A DNA stretch of 64,000 bases from Clostridiales bacterium UBA2432. Lineage in GTDB: Bacteria > Bacillota > Clostridia > Lachnospirales > Vallitaleaceae. The notes beneath the pieces were generated by a model. The model did not search any database and had not been told where the DNA came from. It worked only from the letters and a program-made list of their open reading frames with translations. The translations under genes were made by a program, and so were the position numbers. This document shows, piece by piece, positions 1-8,327 of the stretch. The DNA is taken from contig DDQW01000021.1 in the NCBI GenBank assembly GCA_002342805.1, forward strand, positions 29,384-93,383, in the 5' to 3' direction. Every line of letters begins with the position of its first letter. Position 1 is the stretch's first letter.

Positions 1-1
1 A

Positions 2-1033
2 TCAGGAAATGCACCAACAATCTCAATGATGGATGCAGGTGATTTAGAAAAGTTTGAAGACAAGATGCTTGACCTTACCGGCGAAAAATGGATTGATGAT
101 GCAATGCCGGGAAGCTTAGATGTAGCAAGAATTAATGACAAGTTATTAGCATTTCCTTTTGCAGTTGAAGGCTTTGGCTTGATCTATAACAAAACAGCCA
201 TTGAATCAGCAACGGGACAAACATTCGATCCAGATGTGATACAATCGCGTGAAGATTTAGAAACATTATTCCAAGATATTGAAGCAGGCGGTATAGCGCC
301 AATTGTTATTTCACCGTTGGATTGGTCACTTGGTGCCCACTACACACAAATCGCATTTTCTCAACGCGGTGGCAACATTGCCGGACATAATGAGATTATG
401 GATAAGCTTAAAACAGGCGACTTAACATTTTCAGAATTTGACGCATTCAATTCATTGATGGATACATTTGATATTCTAGCAAGATACAACATGGACAAGA
501 GTGACCCACTATCAGGAACATATGATACTGGTGCAGAGGCTGTTGCAACAGGAAGTGCGGCATTCTGGTTTATGGGAAACTGGGCATGGCCTCAAATCAA
601 TGAGATGAGTGGAGACAATAAAGAGTTTGGTTTCTTACCGGTTCCGTTAGACATGGAAGGTGAAGACAATAAGATTTCTGCAGGTCCAACCAAATATGTT
701 GCCCTTGATCAAGAACAAAGCACTCCTGAGCAACAAGAAGCAGCTAAGCAATTCTTGAACTGGATTGTGTATGAAGAGAATGGACAAAAAGGTTTAGTGG
801 AAACATGTAGCATTATTCCTGCATTCTTAAATATCGACAAAACGCCGGATGATGCATTAGCAAAATCGGTACTTGATTATATGTCGGAAGGTAGAACCTA
901 TGCTATGGTGTTAACATTCCCAGCAGATTACTGGGCTGAAGTCGGAGCTTCTTTCCAAAAGCATCTTGCAGGGTTAACGACACGCGAAGAATTTTATGAA
1001 GAAATGGAAAATTATTGGGAAATACAACAATAA
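2..1033 (+). CDS. Sugar ABC transporter substrate-binding protein, 5' end missing
   Basis: Extracellular solute-binding protein (SBP_bac_1 fold) that would deliver a sugar to the two permeases that follow. The frame is open from base 2, before the first ATG at 26, so the gene begins upstream of the window and its signal peptide and lipobox are not visible; 343 residues remain. Family-typical stretches are a FPFAVEGFGLIYN segment (matched by IPYVVEGYGIIYN in the paralogue at 6819) and FWFMGNWAWPQI. A stem-loop separates it from the permease genes. The ligand cannot be read from sequence; the sucrose-phosphorylase-like enzyme in the same operon suggests sucrose or a related glucoside (inference). 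Confidence 0.9.
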   Translation, partial: SGNAPTISMMDAGDLEKFEDKMLDLTGEKWIDDAMPGSLDVARINDKLLAFPFAVEGFGLIYNKTAIESATGQTFDPDVIQSREDLETLFQDIEAGGIAPIVISPLDWSLGAHYTQIAFSQRGGNIAGHNEIMDKLKTGDLTFSEFDAFNSLMDTFDILARYNMDKSDPLSGTYDTGAEAVATGSAAFWFMGNWAWPQINEMSGDNKEFGFLPVPLDMEGEDNKISAGPTKYVALDQEQSTPEQQEAAKQFLNWIVYEENGQKGLVETCSIIPAFLNIDKTPDDALAKSVLDYMSEGRTYAMVLTFPADYWAEVGASFQKHLAGLTTREEFYEEMENYWEIQQ

Positions 1034-1042
1034 ATAACCACA

Positions 1043-1074
1043 TAAGGAAGAGAAAGTCAGCTTTCTCTTCCTTA
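1043..1074 (+). terminator. Stem-loop between binding protein and permease genes
   Basis: AAGGAAGAGAAAG at 1044-1056 pairs with CTTTCTCTTCCTT at 1061-1073 around a TCAG loop, and the stem extends by one further pair. No long U-run follows. It is therefore more likely an mRNA stabiliser or partial terminator that lets the binding protein exceed the permeases. The same arrangement recurs in the other two transporter operons of this window. Confidence 0.75.
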
Positions 1075-1099
1075 AAATTAATTAAGAGAGGTGAAACAA

Positions 1100-1984
1100 A
1101 TGGCTGGCAAAAACAAGAATAAAGCAGGGGTAGGTCAGTATTTCTTATATGCAGGAGTAACAACATTTGCCTTCGTTACAGTGATGATTATACCGTTTTT
1201 ATACGGAATATTTTTAACCTTTACAAATTGGAACGGACTCGCTAGCGAGTGGGATTTTATCGGGATAACGAACTATCTAGGCGTCTTCAAGGATAAAGCT
1301 TTTTGGGAATCGATGGCAATTACGGTGAAATATGTGCTTTTTGTTGTCATATTTACAAACTTAATTGCTTTTTTCTTAGCCTTCATATTAACGAGTGGCA
1401 TTAAATTTGAAAATGTATATCGCTCAGGTTTTTTTACCCCCAATTTGTTAGGTGGTATTATTCTTGGTTTTGTGTGGCGTTTTTTGTTTTCGAATGTATT
1501 CGTATATTTTGGAAATCAATTAGGTATTGATATGTTCTCATCCTCGTGGTTAGGTGATCCGAATAAGGCGTTTTGGACCATGGTCATCGTAACGGTTTGG
1601 CAACTATCCGGATATTTGATGATTATCTATATCGCCGGGTTTACCAATATACCTAAAAGTGTTGTTGAAGCAGCAAAAATTGATGGTGCTACCGGATTAC
1701 GACGTATTATACATATTATTATTCCCTTGATTGTCAATGCATTTACTATCTCTGTCTTCTTAAGTTTACAACGGGCATTTATGGTATATGACTTAAACTT
1801 GGCACTCACAGATGGTGGGCCATTTAACTCAACCCGAATGGTATCTATGTATGTATATAATAAAGCATTCCTTGCGCAAAACTATGGGCTCGGTCAAGCG
1901 GAAGCGATTGTATTATTTATCGTTGTGGCGATAATAACGACCGTCCAAGTTAAATATAGTAAGAGCAAGGAGGTTGAAGCATAA
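1100..1984 (+). CDS. Sugar ABC transporter permease, MalF/UgpA type
   Basis: Inner-membrane permease of a CUT1-family carbohydrate importer, about six membrane segments, with the cytoplasmic EAA loop visible as VVEAAKIDGATGLRRI, the contact site for the ATPase. The start is set at ATG 1100: the in-frame GTG at 1091 lies inside the GAGAGGTG Shine-Dalgarno, which is 6 nt before the ATG. The stop overlaps the next start by one base (TAATG). No ATPase gene is present in the operon. Predicted length is 294 residues, normal for the family. Confidence 0.93.
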   Translation: MAGKNKNKAGVGQYFLYAGVTTFAFVTVMIIPFLYGIFLTFTNWNGLASEWDFIGITNYLGVFKDKAFWESMAITVKYVLFVVIFTNLIAFFLAFILTSGIKFENVYRSGFFTPNLLGGIILGFVWRFLFSNVFVYFGNQLGIDMFSSSWLGDPNKAFWTMVIVTVWQLSGYLMIIYIAGFTNIPKSVVEAAKIDGATGLRRIIHIIIPLIVNAFTISVFLSLQRAFMVYDLNLALTDGGPFNSTRMVSMYVYNKAFLAQNYGLGQAEAIVLFIVVAIITTVQVKYSKSKEVEA

Positions 1985-2811
1985 TGAAAAATAAAAGTCA
2001 AATAGCAGAAAAAATCAAAACCATTGTTATGACCCTTATATTAGCCTTGTATATTGTTCCGTTTTTGTTTGTTCTACTGAACTCGTTTAAAAGTCGTACG
2101 GACATTTTGACAAACCCAATTCAATTACCGAAAAGCATCAGTCTTTTGAACTATGCAGAAGCGTATGAAAAAATGAACTTTATTAAATCAATATCGAATT
2201 CATTTATGATTACATTGGCAAGTGTTTTGATTATTATCTTATTTTCAGCCATGACCGCCTATTATTTCGTTCGGGTAAAGACACGATTCAACAATTTTAT
2301 GTTCATTCTTATGGTGACATCCATGATTATACCCTTTCAAGGGATTATGATTCCCTTAGTAACGATATACGGAGGTTTAGGATTATTAAATAGTCAGGCA
2401 ACACTTGTATTTATGTATCTTGGCTTCGGTTCGTCACTCGCTGTGTTTATGTATCACGGCTTTATAAAAAACATACCTCTAGAGCTAGAAGAAGCGGCTA
2501 TGATTGATGGAGCAACACGATTTAGAACCTTTTTAACCATCGTGTTTCCCTTGCTTAAACCCATTACAATGACTATTGTGACATTGGATGTATTATGGAT
2601 ATGGAATGACTTCTTGCTTCCATCTTTGGTATTAATGCAAGCAGATATGCGAACATTGCCATTATCAACATTTTACTTTTTTGATACCTATACTGTTGAT
2701 TATGGTTTGCTTATGGCAGGTCTGATGCTGACGATTATTCCGGTACTTATACTCTATCTTTTCTTACAAAAACATATTATTGCGGGAGTTCTACAAGGTT
2801 CAATAAAATAG
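1984..2811 (+). CDS. Sugar ABC transporter permease, MalG/UgpE type
   Basis: Second permease of the CUT1 importer, 275 residues with about six hydrophobic segments. The EAA loop reads LELEEAAMIDGATRFRTF, and the C-terminal FLQKHIIAGVLQGSIK is the usual MalG-like ending. It is translationally coupled to the preceding permease by a one-base overlap and is followed 13 nt later by the phosphorylase gene with its own AGGAGG site. Substrate is inferred only from context. Confidence 0.93.
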   Translation: MKNKSQIAEKIKTIVMTLILALYIVPFLFVLLNSFKSRTDILTNPIQLPKSISLLNYAEAYEKMNFIKSISNSFMITLASVLIIILFSAMTAYYFVRVKTRFNNFMFILMVTSMIIPFQGIMIPLVTIYGGLGLLNSQATLVFMYLGFGSSLAVFMYHGFIKNIPLELEEAAMIDGATRFRTFLTIVFPLLKPITMTIVTLDVLWIWNDFLLPSLVLMQADMRTLPLSTFYFFDTYTVDYGLLMAGLMLTIIPVLILYLFLQKHIIAGVLQGSIK

Positions 2812-2824
2812 GAGGAATTACATC

Positions 2825-4291
2825 GTGGATAACAAAATCATGCTTATAACGTACGCAGACAGCTTAGGAAAGAATTTAAAAGAGTTAAAGGAGATTGTTG
2901 ATGGTCATTTTCGCGAGGAAATAGGGGCAATACATATATTGCCCTTCTATCCGTCTTCAGCAGATCGAGGATTTGCACCCATGACATACAGAGAAGTTGA
3001 CCCGGCATTTGGAACATGGGAAGATATTAAAGCAATTAGTAAAGATTATCAGTTAATGTTTGATTTTATGATTAATCATATTTCTAGGTCTTCAAAATAT
3101 TATCAAGACTTTGTAGAAAATAAAGAACAATCACCTTATAAAGACTATTTTATACGTTATAGTGATTTTTGGGAGCATGGATTTCCGACTCAAGAAGAGA
3201 TTGATTTAATCTATAAGCGAAAGCCAAGAGCCCCATATATTGATATTGACTTTAAGGATGGAAGCAGTGATAAGCTATGGTGTACCTTTGATGAAGAACA
3301 GGTGGATTTAGATGTTAGCAAAAAAGCAACCATCGAATTTATTCGAGATAATCTACTCTTTTTAGCGGATGCCGGTGCATCAATGATTCGTTTGGATGCA
3401 TTTGCATACGCAATTAAAAAGAAGGGAACGAATTGCTTCTTCATTGAACCGGATATCTGGATTTTGCTGAAGACGTGTGAGAAAATGCTTGAAGAAAAAG
3501 GTGTCGAAGTCTTACCGGAGATTCATGAACACTATTCTATACAAATGAAAATTGCTGAGCATGATTTGCCGGTTTATGATTTTGCCTTACCCATGCTAGT
3601 TTTACATGGCTTGTATGCGGGGACCAATAAACGATTAAAACACTGGTTAAATATCTGTCCTCGCCACCAATATACAACTTTAGATACCCATGATGGAATT
3701 GGTGTGGTTGATGTTAAAGACTTAATGAAGGATGACGAAATCGAATTTACTAGAGACCAGCTTTATGAAAAAGGGGCAAATGTTAAGCGAAAGTATAGCT
3801 CCAGTGAATACAAAAATCTAGATATTTATCAAATCAATTGTACCTACTACTCAGCACTTGGAAATGATGATGCAGCATATCTCTTGGCAAGAGCAATCCA
3901 GTTTTTTGCACCGGGGATACCCCAAGTCTATTATGTAGGACTTCTTGCCGGAGAAAATGACATTGACCTTTTAGAAAAAACCAAAAATGGTCGAGATATT
4001 AACCGGCATTACTATTCAAAAGACGAAGTGGTTCATGAAGTGAAGCGTCCAGTGGTTCAAGATATATTGGCACTAATGCGATTTCGAAATCAGTATGAAG
4101 CCTTTGATGGAGAGATTGATATCGATGAAGAAGTTGCCGATCATGAATTAAGAATTACATGGACAAAGAATGGAGCTAAAGCAGTTCTTCAAGCTGATTT
4201 ACAAAGCAAAGCGTTTTGTATTGAATATATAGATGTGGATACAAAGCAGTGGAGGACTATTGTGTTGCCGAGCCAGCAACTAAAAGAATAG
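2825..4291 (+). CDS. GH13 subfamily 18 sucrose phosphorylase-like enzyme
   Basis: Predicted cytoplasmic glucosyl phosphorylase that splits a glucoside (sucrose in characterised relatives) with phosphate into glucose 1-phosphate and the free acceptor. It is 488 residues and starts at a GTG 9 nt after AGGAGG. It lines up closely with Bifidobacterium sucrose phosphorylase: nucleophile D191 (SMIRLDAFAYA), acid/base E232 (LPEIHEHY), D290 (LDTHDGIG), and later conserved NCTYYSALG, IPQVYYVG and NGRDINRHYYS. The acceptor-site loop differs: IYKRKP replaces IYRPRP, while the LDIYQ segment keeps its Asp. Fructose, fructose 6-phosphate, glycerol or glycerate acceptors cannot be separated from sequence alone. 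It is the last gene of the first transporter operon, followed by a hairpin. Confidence 0.85.
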   Translation: MDNKIMLITYADSLGKNLKELKEIVDGHFREEIGAIHILPFYPSSADRGFAPMTYREVDPAFGTWEDIKAISKDYQLMFDFMINHISRSSKYYQDFVENKEQSPYKDYFIRYSDFWEHGFPTQEEIDLIYKRKPRAPYIDIDFKDGSSDKLWCTFDEEQVDLDVSKKATIEFIRDNLLFLADAGASMIRLDAFAYAIKKKGTNCFFIEPDIWILLKTCEKMLEEKGVEVLPEIHEHYSIQMKIAEHDLPVYDFALPMLVLHGLYAGTNKRLKHWLNICPRHQYTTLDTHDGIGVVDVKDLMKDDEIEFTRDQLYEKGANVKRKYSSSEYKNLDIYQINCTYYSALGNDDAAYLLARAIQFFAPGIPQVYYVGLLAGENDIDLLEKTKNGRDINRHYYSKDEVVHEVKRPVVQDILALMRFRNQYEAFDGEIDIDEEVADHELRITWTKNGAKAVLQADLQSKAFCIEYIDVDTKQWRTIVLPSQQLKE

Positions 4292-4303
4292 GATTATTAA
4301 GCC

Positions 4304-4336
4304 AAAGATGCGGACAGTAGGTTCGCATCTTTTAAA
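4304..4336 (+). terminator. Terminator-like hairpin after the phosphorylase gene
   Basis: AAAGATGCG at 4304-4312 pairs with CGCATCTTT at 4324-4332, followed by a short T/A tract. It sits just downstream of the stop codon and upstream of the glgP promoter, so it likely ends the first operon. Confidence 0.7.
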
Positions 4337-4342
4337 AAACAC

Positions 4343-4371
4343 TTGCGGAAAACGGTTTCCTAAGCTATCAT
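4343..4371 (+). promoter_or_regulatory. glgP promoter with a LacI-type operator in its spacer
   Basis: The -35 TTGCGG (4343-4348) and -10 TATCAT (4366-4371) are exactly 17 bp apart. The spacer carries a CG-centred imperfect palindrome, GGAAAACGGTTTCC (4347-4360), of the kind bound by LacI-family repressors. It shares AACGGTT with the first 12-nt repeat upstream of the gene at 6819, so one regulator could bind both (inference). Confidence 0.7.
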
Positions 4372-4407
4372 TAGAACATCAATATTAGGAATTTTAAGGA
4401 GGAAAAC

Positions 4408-6678
4408 ATGAATTTTGAAATGCATTTGTCGAACTTAACGCAGAAACTACATGGAAAAACGATAGAGATGTGTAGTGATGAACAGCTCTATGAAGCTGTA
4501 TTATATCTCGTGAAAGAGTATACAGATAAAAAACCGGTCATTCAAGGAAAGAAAAAAGTCTATTATATTTCATCCGAATTTTTAATTGGAAAATTATTAT
4601 CAAATAACCTCATTAACTTAGGAATTTATGATGAACTGAACGCATTATTAGAAAGCAAAGGTAAATCCCTTGCACGGCTTGAAGAGATTGAACCGGAACC
4701 ATCTTTAGGTAATGGTGGATTAGGTCGCCTAGCAGCATGTTTTTTGGATTCTATTGCAACGCTTAACATGGCGGGCGATGGGATTGGCCTAAATTATCAC
4801 TATGGATTGTTCAAGCAAACCTTCAAAAATTTTAAACAATATCCTGAGAAAAATGATTGGATTGAAACCCACAGTTGGCTGACGAAAACGGATACATCCT
4901 ATACAGTTTCTTTTGGAGATCAAGAGGTTGAGTCCGTCCTATATGAGATCGATGTTATTGGCTACCAAGGCAATAAAAATAAGCTCCGTCTTTTTGATTT
5001 AAAATCTATCGATCCGACCATGGTAGGGGAAGGGATTACATTTGATAAAACTCAAGTCGACAAGAATTTGACCCTCTTTTTGTATCCGGATGATTCGGAT
5101 AAGGATGGACACCTCTTACGTATTTATCAACAATATTTTATGGTTAGCAATGGCGCTCAATTCATTATGGATGAGATTAAAACAAAGAACTATGATCTAC
5201 GAAAATTGAATGAGCATGTTGTGGTTCAAATTAATGATACACACCCAACGATGGTTATTCCGGAATTGATTCGTCTTCTTTTAAAAGAAGGTATAGATAT
5301 GGATGAAGCCATTGATATTGTGACAAAAACTTGTGCCTACACGAACCATACCATCTTAGCAGAAGCTCTTGAAAAATGGCCGCTCGAATATATCAAAGAG
5401 GTTGTACCTCAGTTGGTGCCAATTATTGAAAAGTTAAATAAACGTATCCAGCAAAAGCATAAGGCATCCAATGTTCAAATTATTGATCAAGACGGTCGGG
5501 TACATATGGCACACTTGGCTATCCACTATGGTTTCTCAGTCAATGGTGTTGCTGCAATTCATACAGATATATTAAAAGAGACGGAATTGCAACAGTTCTA
5601 TAAACTGTATCCTCATAAGTTTAATAATAAAACAAATGGGATTACTTTTAGACGTTGGTTAATCGGATGTAATCCCAAGTTGACCCTGTTTTTAAAAGAG
5701 CATATAGGGGATGAATTTTCAAAAGATGCAACAAAGTTAGAAGGACTTCTTGATTATATTGACGACGAGCAAGCGCTTGAAACATTAAGACGAATTAAAC
5801 GTGAGAATAAAGAAAATCTTGTTGAATACATGAAGACGCATCAGAATGTAACGTTGAATCCGAACTCGATTTTTGATATTCAAATTAAGCGCTTGCATGA
5901 ATATAAACGTCAACAAATGAATGCTTTATATATTATTCATAAATATTTGCAGATAAAACGAGGTATTGTTCCTAAAACACCCTTAACCTTTATTTTTGGA
6001 GCAAAGGCGGCCCCGGCATATACCATTGCTCAAGATATTATACATCTCTTACTTGTTCTTCAAGAAATCATTGAGCATGATGAAGACGTCAATAAACATA
6101 TGCAAGTTGTGATGGTTGAAAATTACAATGTAAGCAAAGCGGAAAAACTCATTCCTGCATGTGATGTCTCTGAGCAGATTTCATTGGCATCAAAAGAAGC
6201 TTCGGGAACAGGAAATATGAAGTTTATGCTTAATGGGGCTCTTACCTTAGGAACGTCCGATGGAGCGAATGTAGAGATTAATGATCTTGTTGGGGATGAC
6301 AATATTTACACATTTGGTAAAAAATCTGATGAAGTCATTCAACACTATAAAAACGGGACCTATAGTGCCAAATCTCTGTATAAAAAAAGCAAAGTCATCC
6401 AAGAAGCACTTGATTTTATTCAGTCAAAAGAGGTTATGAAATATGGAGATCAAGAGAATTTGACCCGTTTATACAATGAAATTCTGAATAAAGATTATTT
6501 TATGACCTTGCTTGATTTTGAAGAGTATGTCATAACCAAGGATGCTATGTTTGAGGATTACTTAGATCAAGAAGCCTGGACAAAAAAATGCTTAGTAAAC
6601 ATTGCTAAAGCCGGATTTTTTTCATCGGATCGAACAATACACGAGTACAATCAAGATATTTGGAAGCTAAACGTGTAA
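4408..6678 (+). CDS. glgP: Glycogen/maltodextrin phosphorylase (GT35)
   Basis: Releases glucose 1-phosphate from the non-reducing ends of alpha-1,4-glucans, using pyridoxal phosphate. The PLP lysine is K605 in EASGTGNMKFMLNG, followed by the conserved LGTSDGANVEI. SLGNGGLGRLAACFLDS and RLHEYKRQQMNAL are also family signatures. The 756 residues are somewhat shorter than the E. coli enzymes but typical of clostridial forms. It has an AAGGAGG ribosome site and its own operator-bearing promoter. It sits between a sugar importer operon and one with 4-alpha-glucanotransferase, so it probably works on both imported maltodextrin and stored glycogen; glgA lies at 60641. Confidence 0.95.
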   Translation: MNFEMHLSNLTQKLHGKTIEMCSDEQLYEAVLYLVKEYTDKKPVIQGKKKVYYISSEFLIGKLLSNNLINLGIYDELNALLESKGKSLARLEEIEPEPSLGNGGLGRLAACFLDSIATLNMAGDGIGLNYHYGLFKQTFKNFKQYPEKNDWIETHSWLTKTDTSYTVSFGDQEVESVLYEIDVIGYQGNKNKLRLFDLKSIDPTMVGEGITFDKTQVDKNLTLFLYPDDSDKDGHLLRIYQQYFMVSNGAQFIMDEIKTKNYDLRKLNEHVVVQINDTHPTMVIPELIRLLLKEGIDMDEAIDIVTKTCAYTNHTILAEALEKWPLEYIKEVVPQLVPIIEKLNKRIQQKHKASNVQIIDQDGRVHMAHLAIHYGFSVNGVAAIHTDILKETELQQFYKLYPHKFNNKTNGITFRRWLIGCNPKLTLFLKEHIGDEFSKDATKLEGLLDYIDDEQALETLRRIKRENKENLVEYMKTHQNVTLNPNSIFDIQIKRLHEYKRQQMNALYIIHKYLQIKRGIVPKTPLTFIFGAKAAPAYTIAQDIIHLLLVLQEIIEHDEDVNKHMQVVMVENYNVSKAEKLIPACDVSEQISLASKEASGTGNMKFMLNGALTLGTSDGANVEINDLVGDDNIYTFGKKSDEVIQHYKNGTYSAKSLYKKSKVIQEALDFIQSKEVMKYGDQENLTRLYNEILNKDYFMTLLDFEEYVITKDAMFEDYLDQEAWTKKCLVNIAKAGFFSSDRTIHEYNQDIWKLNV

Positions 6679-6703
6679 TATTACATAAAATATAAAAACA
6701 CAC

Positions 6704-6732
6704 TTGCTAATTTTTGGGGATTGTGCTAATAT
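6704..6732 (+). promoter_or_regulatory. Promoter of the second sugar-transporter operon
   Basis: TTGCTA (6704-6709), a 17-bp spacer and TAATAT (6727-6732) form a good vegetative promoter. Start of transcription would fall around 6739, right at the first of four operator-like repeats. Confidence 0.75.
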
Positions 6733-6736
6733 ACTG

Positions 6737-6784
6737 TTAACGGTTCCGGTAACGTTACTGATAACGATACCGAGAACGTTAACA
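6737..6784 (+). repeat. Four tandem 12-nt CG-centred operator-like units
   Basis: Four units in exact 12-nt register begin at 6737, 6749, 6761 and 6773: TTAACGGTTCCG, GTAACGTTACTG, ATAACGATACCG and AGAACGTTAACA. Each has AACG at the same offset, and the second contains the perfect palindrome GTAACGTTAC. They sit just downstream of the -10 box. A central CG in an AT-flanked palindrome is typical of LacI-family operators; the LacI gene at 11542, at the end of this operon, is the obvious candidate binder (inference). Confidence 0.75.
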
Positions 6785-6818
6785 AAATTCAAGCAAAGAT
6801 AAAAGGAGAGAAAAAAGC

Positions 6819-8246
6819 ATGAAAAATTGGGTGGTAAAGATTTTAGCATTATCAATGGTTTTAGTTTTATTTGTTGGCTGTAGTGGATCAGATGATTCGT
6901 CAGACGGTGCAAATGATACGGTTTCAAACGATACAGAAGAACAAACAGATACAAACGGCGCAGAGTCAACAGATGATGCAAGCGAAGGAGATACAGAAGA
7001 AGGATCCGTATATTTCTTGAATTTCAAACCTGAGATTGAAGAAGTATGGCAAAAAATCGCTAAGGAGTATACAGAAAGCACTGGAGTTGATGTAAAAGTT
7101 GTTACGGCAGCCGCAGGAACATACGAGCAAACACTTCGTTCAGAAATTGCAAAAAGTGATGCGCCAACATTATTCCAAATTAACGGTCCGGTAGGATACG
7201 AATCTTGGAAAGGCTATACAAAAGACCTATCCGATACAGATTTATATAGCTGGTTATTAGATAAAAGCTTAGTGGTTACGGGAGAAGACGGTGGAGCATA
7301 TGGTATCCCTTACGTTGTTGAAGGTTATGGAATTATTTATAACGATGCAATTATGGACCAATACTTTGCTTCAGCAAGCAAATCGACCTCATATAGCTCA
7401 ATGGATGAAATCAATAACTTCCAAGCTTTACAAGCCGTTGTTGAAGATATGACAGCGATTAAAGATGAATTAGGTATTCAAGGTGTATTTGCTTCAACAT
7501 CATTTTCAACTGGAGAAGACTGGAGATGGCAAACACATTTAGCAAACTTACCTATTTACTATGAATTCAAAGACAAAGGCCTTGGCGATGCAGCAGAGAT
7601 TGATTTGACTTACGGACAAGAATACAAAAATATATTTGACCTATACATTAACAACTCAATAACAAAACCAACATTATTAAGTTCAAAAACAGTAAATGAT
7701 TCAATGGCAGAATTTGCGTTAGGCCAAGTTGCAATGGTTCAAAACGGTAACTGGGGCTGGGGACAGATTAATGGTGTTGATGGAAATGTTGTTGCCGAAG
7801 AAGATGTAAAATTCTTGCCAATTTACACAGGTGTTGAAGGTGAAGAAAACCAAGGCTTATGTACTGGGACAGAGAACTTCTTCAGTATCAACTCACAAGC
7901 ACCAGAAGCTGACCAACAAGCATCTATCGAATTTATTGAATGGTTATTCTCATCAGATGAAGGCAAAAACTATGTAACCAACGAATTTGGATTTATCGCT
8001 CCGTTTAATACATTTGGCGATGATGAAACACCAACAGATCCATTAGCAAAAGAAGTTCTTCGATATATGGCAGATGATTCATTAACGTCTGTGTCATGGA
8101 ACTTTACAGCATTCCCATCACAGCAATTTAAAGATATTCTTGGATACTCACTTCTTGATTATGCGCAAGGAACAGGTGATTGGGATGGAGTTGAAGCAGC
8201 ATTTGTTGATGGTTGGAAAGATGAAAAAGCAGCCACAGCTCAATAA
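6819..8246 (+). CDS. Sugar ABC transporter substrate-binding lipoprotein
   Basis: Solute-binding lipoprotein of 475 residues. The N-terminus has a positively charged start, a hydrophobic core and lipobox FVGC (Cys about residue 21), then a Ser/Asp/Thr-rich acidic linker to about residue 60 before the SBP_bac_1 domain. It resembles the truncated binding protein at the window start (IPYVVEGYGIIYN, QNGNWGWGQI). An AAAGGAGAG site precedes the ATG. The same operon encodes 4-alpha-glucanotransferase, so maltose or maltodextrins are the likely ligand (inference). Confidence 0.93.
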   Translation: MKNWVVKILALSMVLVLFVGCSGSDDSSDGANDTVSNDTEEQTDTNGAESTDDASEGDTEEGSVYFLNFKPEIEEVWQKIAKEYTESTGVDVKVVTAAAGTYEQTLRSEIAKSDAPTLFQINGPVGYESWKGYTKDLSDTDLYSWLLDKSLVVTGEDGGAYGIPYVVEGYGIIYNDAIMDQYFASASKSTSYSSMDEINNFQALQAVVEDMTAIKDELGIQGVFASTSFSTGEDWRWQTHLANLPIYYEFKDKGLGDAAEIDLTYGQEYKNIFDLYINNSITKPTLLSSKTVNDSMAEFALGQVAMVQNGNWGWGQINGVDGNVVAEEDVKFLPIYTGVEGEENQGLCTGTENFFSINSQAPEADQQASIEFIEWLFSSDEGKNYVTNEFGFIAPFNTFGDDETPTDPLAKEVLRYMADDSLTSVSWNFTAFPSQQFKDILGYSLLDYAQGTGDWDGVEAAFVDGWKDEKAATAQ

Positions 8247-8278
8247 ATAAGAGCAGTCACTTTTGTGGAATCATATTC

Positions 8279-8306
8279 AAAGGGTAAGCCTTAAAGCTTA
8301 CCCTTT
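8279..8306 (+). terminator. Stem-loop between binding protein and permease genes
   Basis: AAAGGGTAAGC (8279-8289) and GCTTACCCTTT (8296-8306) form an 11-bp stem with a CTTAAA loop. There is no clear U-tract. It is the same position and type of element as at 1043 and 38944. Confidence 0.75.
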
Positions 8307-8327
8307 AGTTAACTAAGGAGGAGTCAC

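Noticed and set aside
6667..7081. Minus-strand frames over the promoter and the binding-protein start
   Set aside because: They run through the operator repeats and signal-peptide codons; composition reflects the acidic linker on the other strand.
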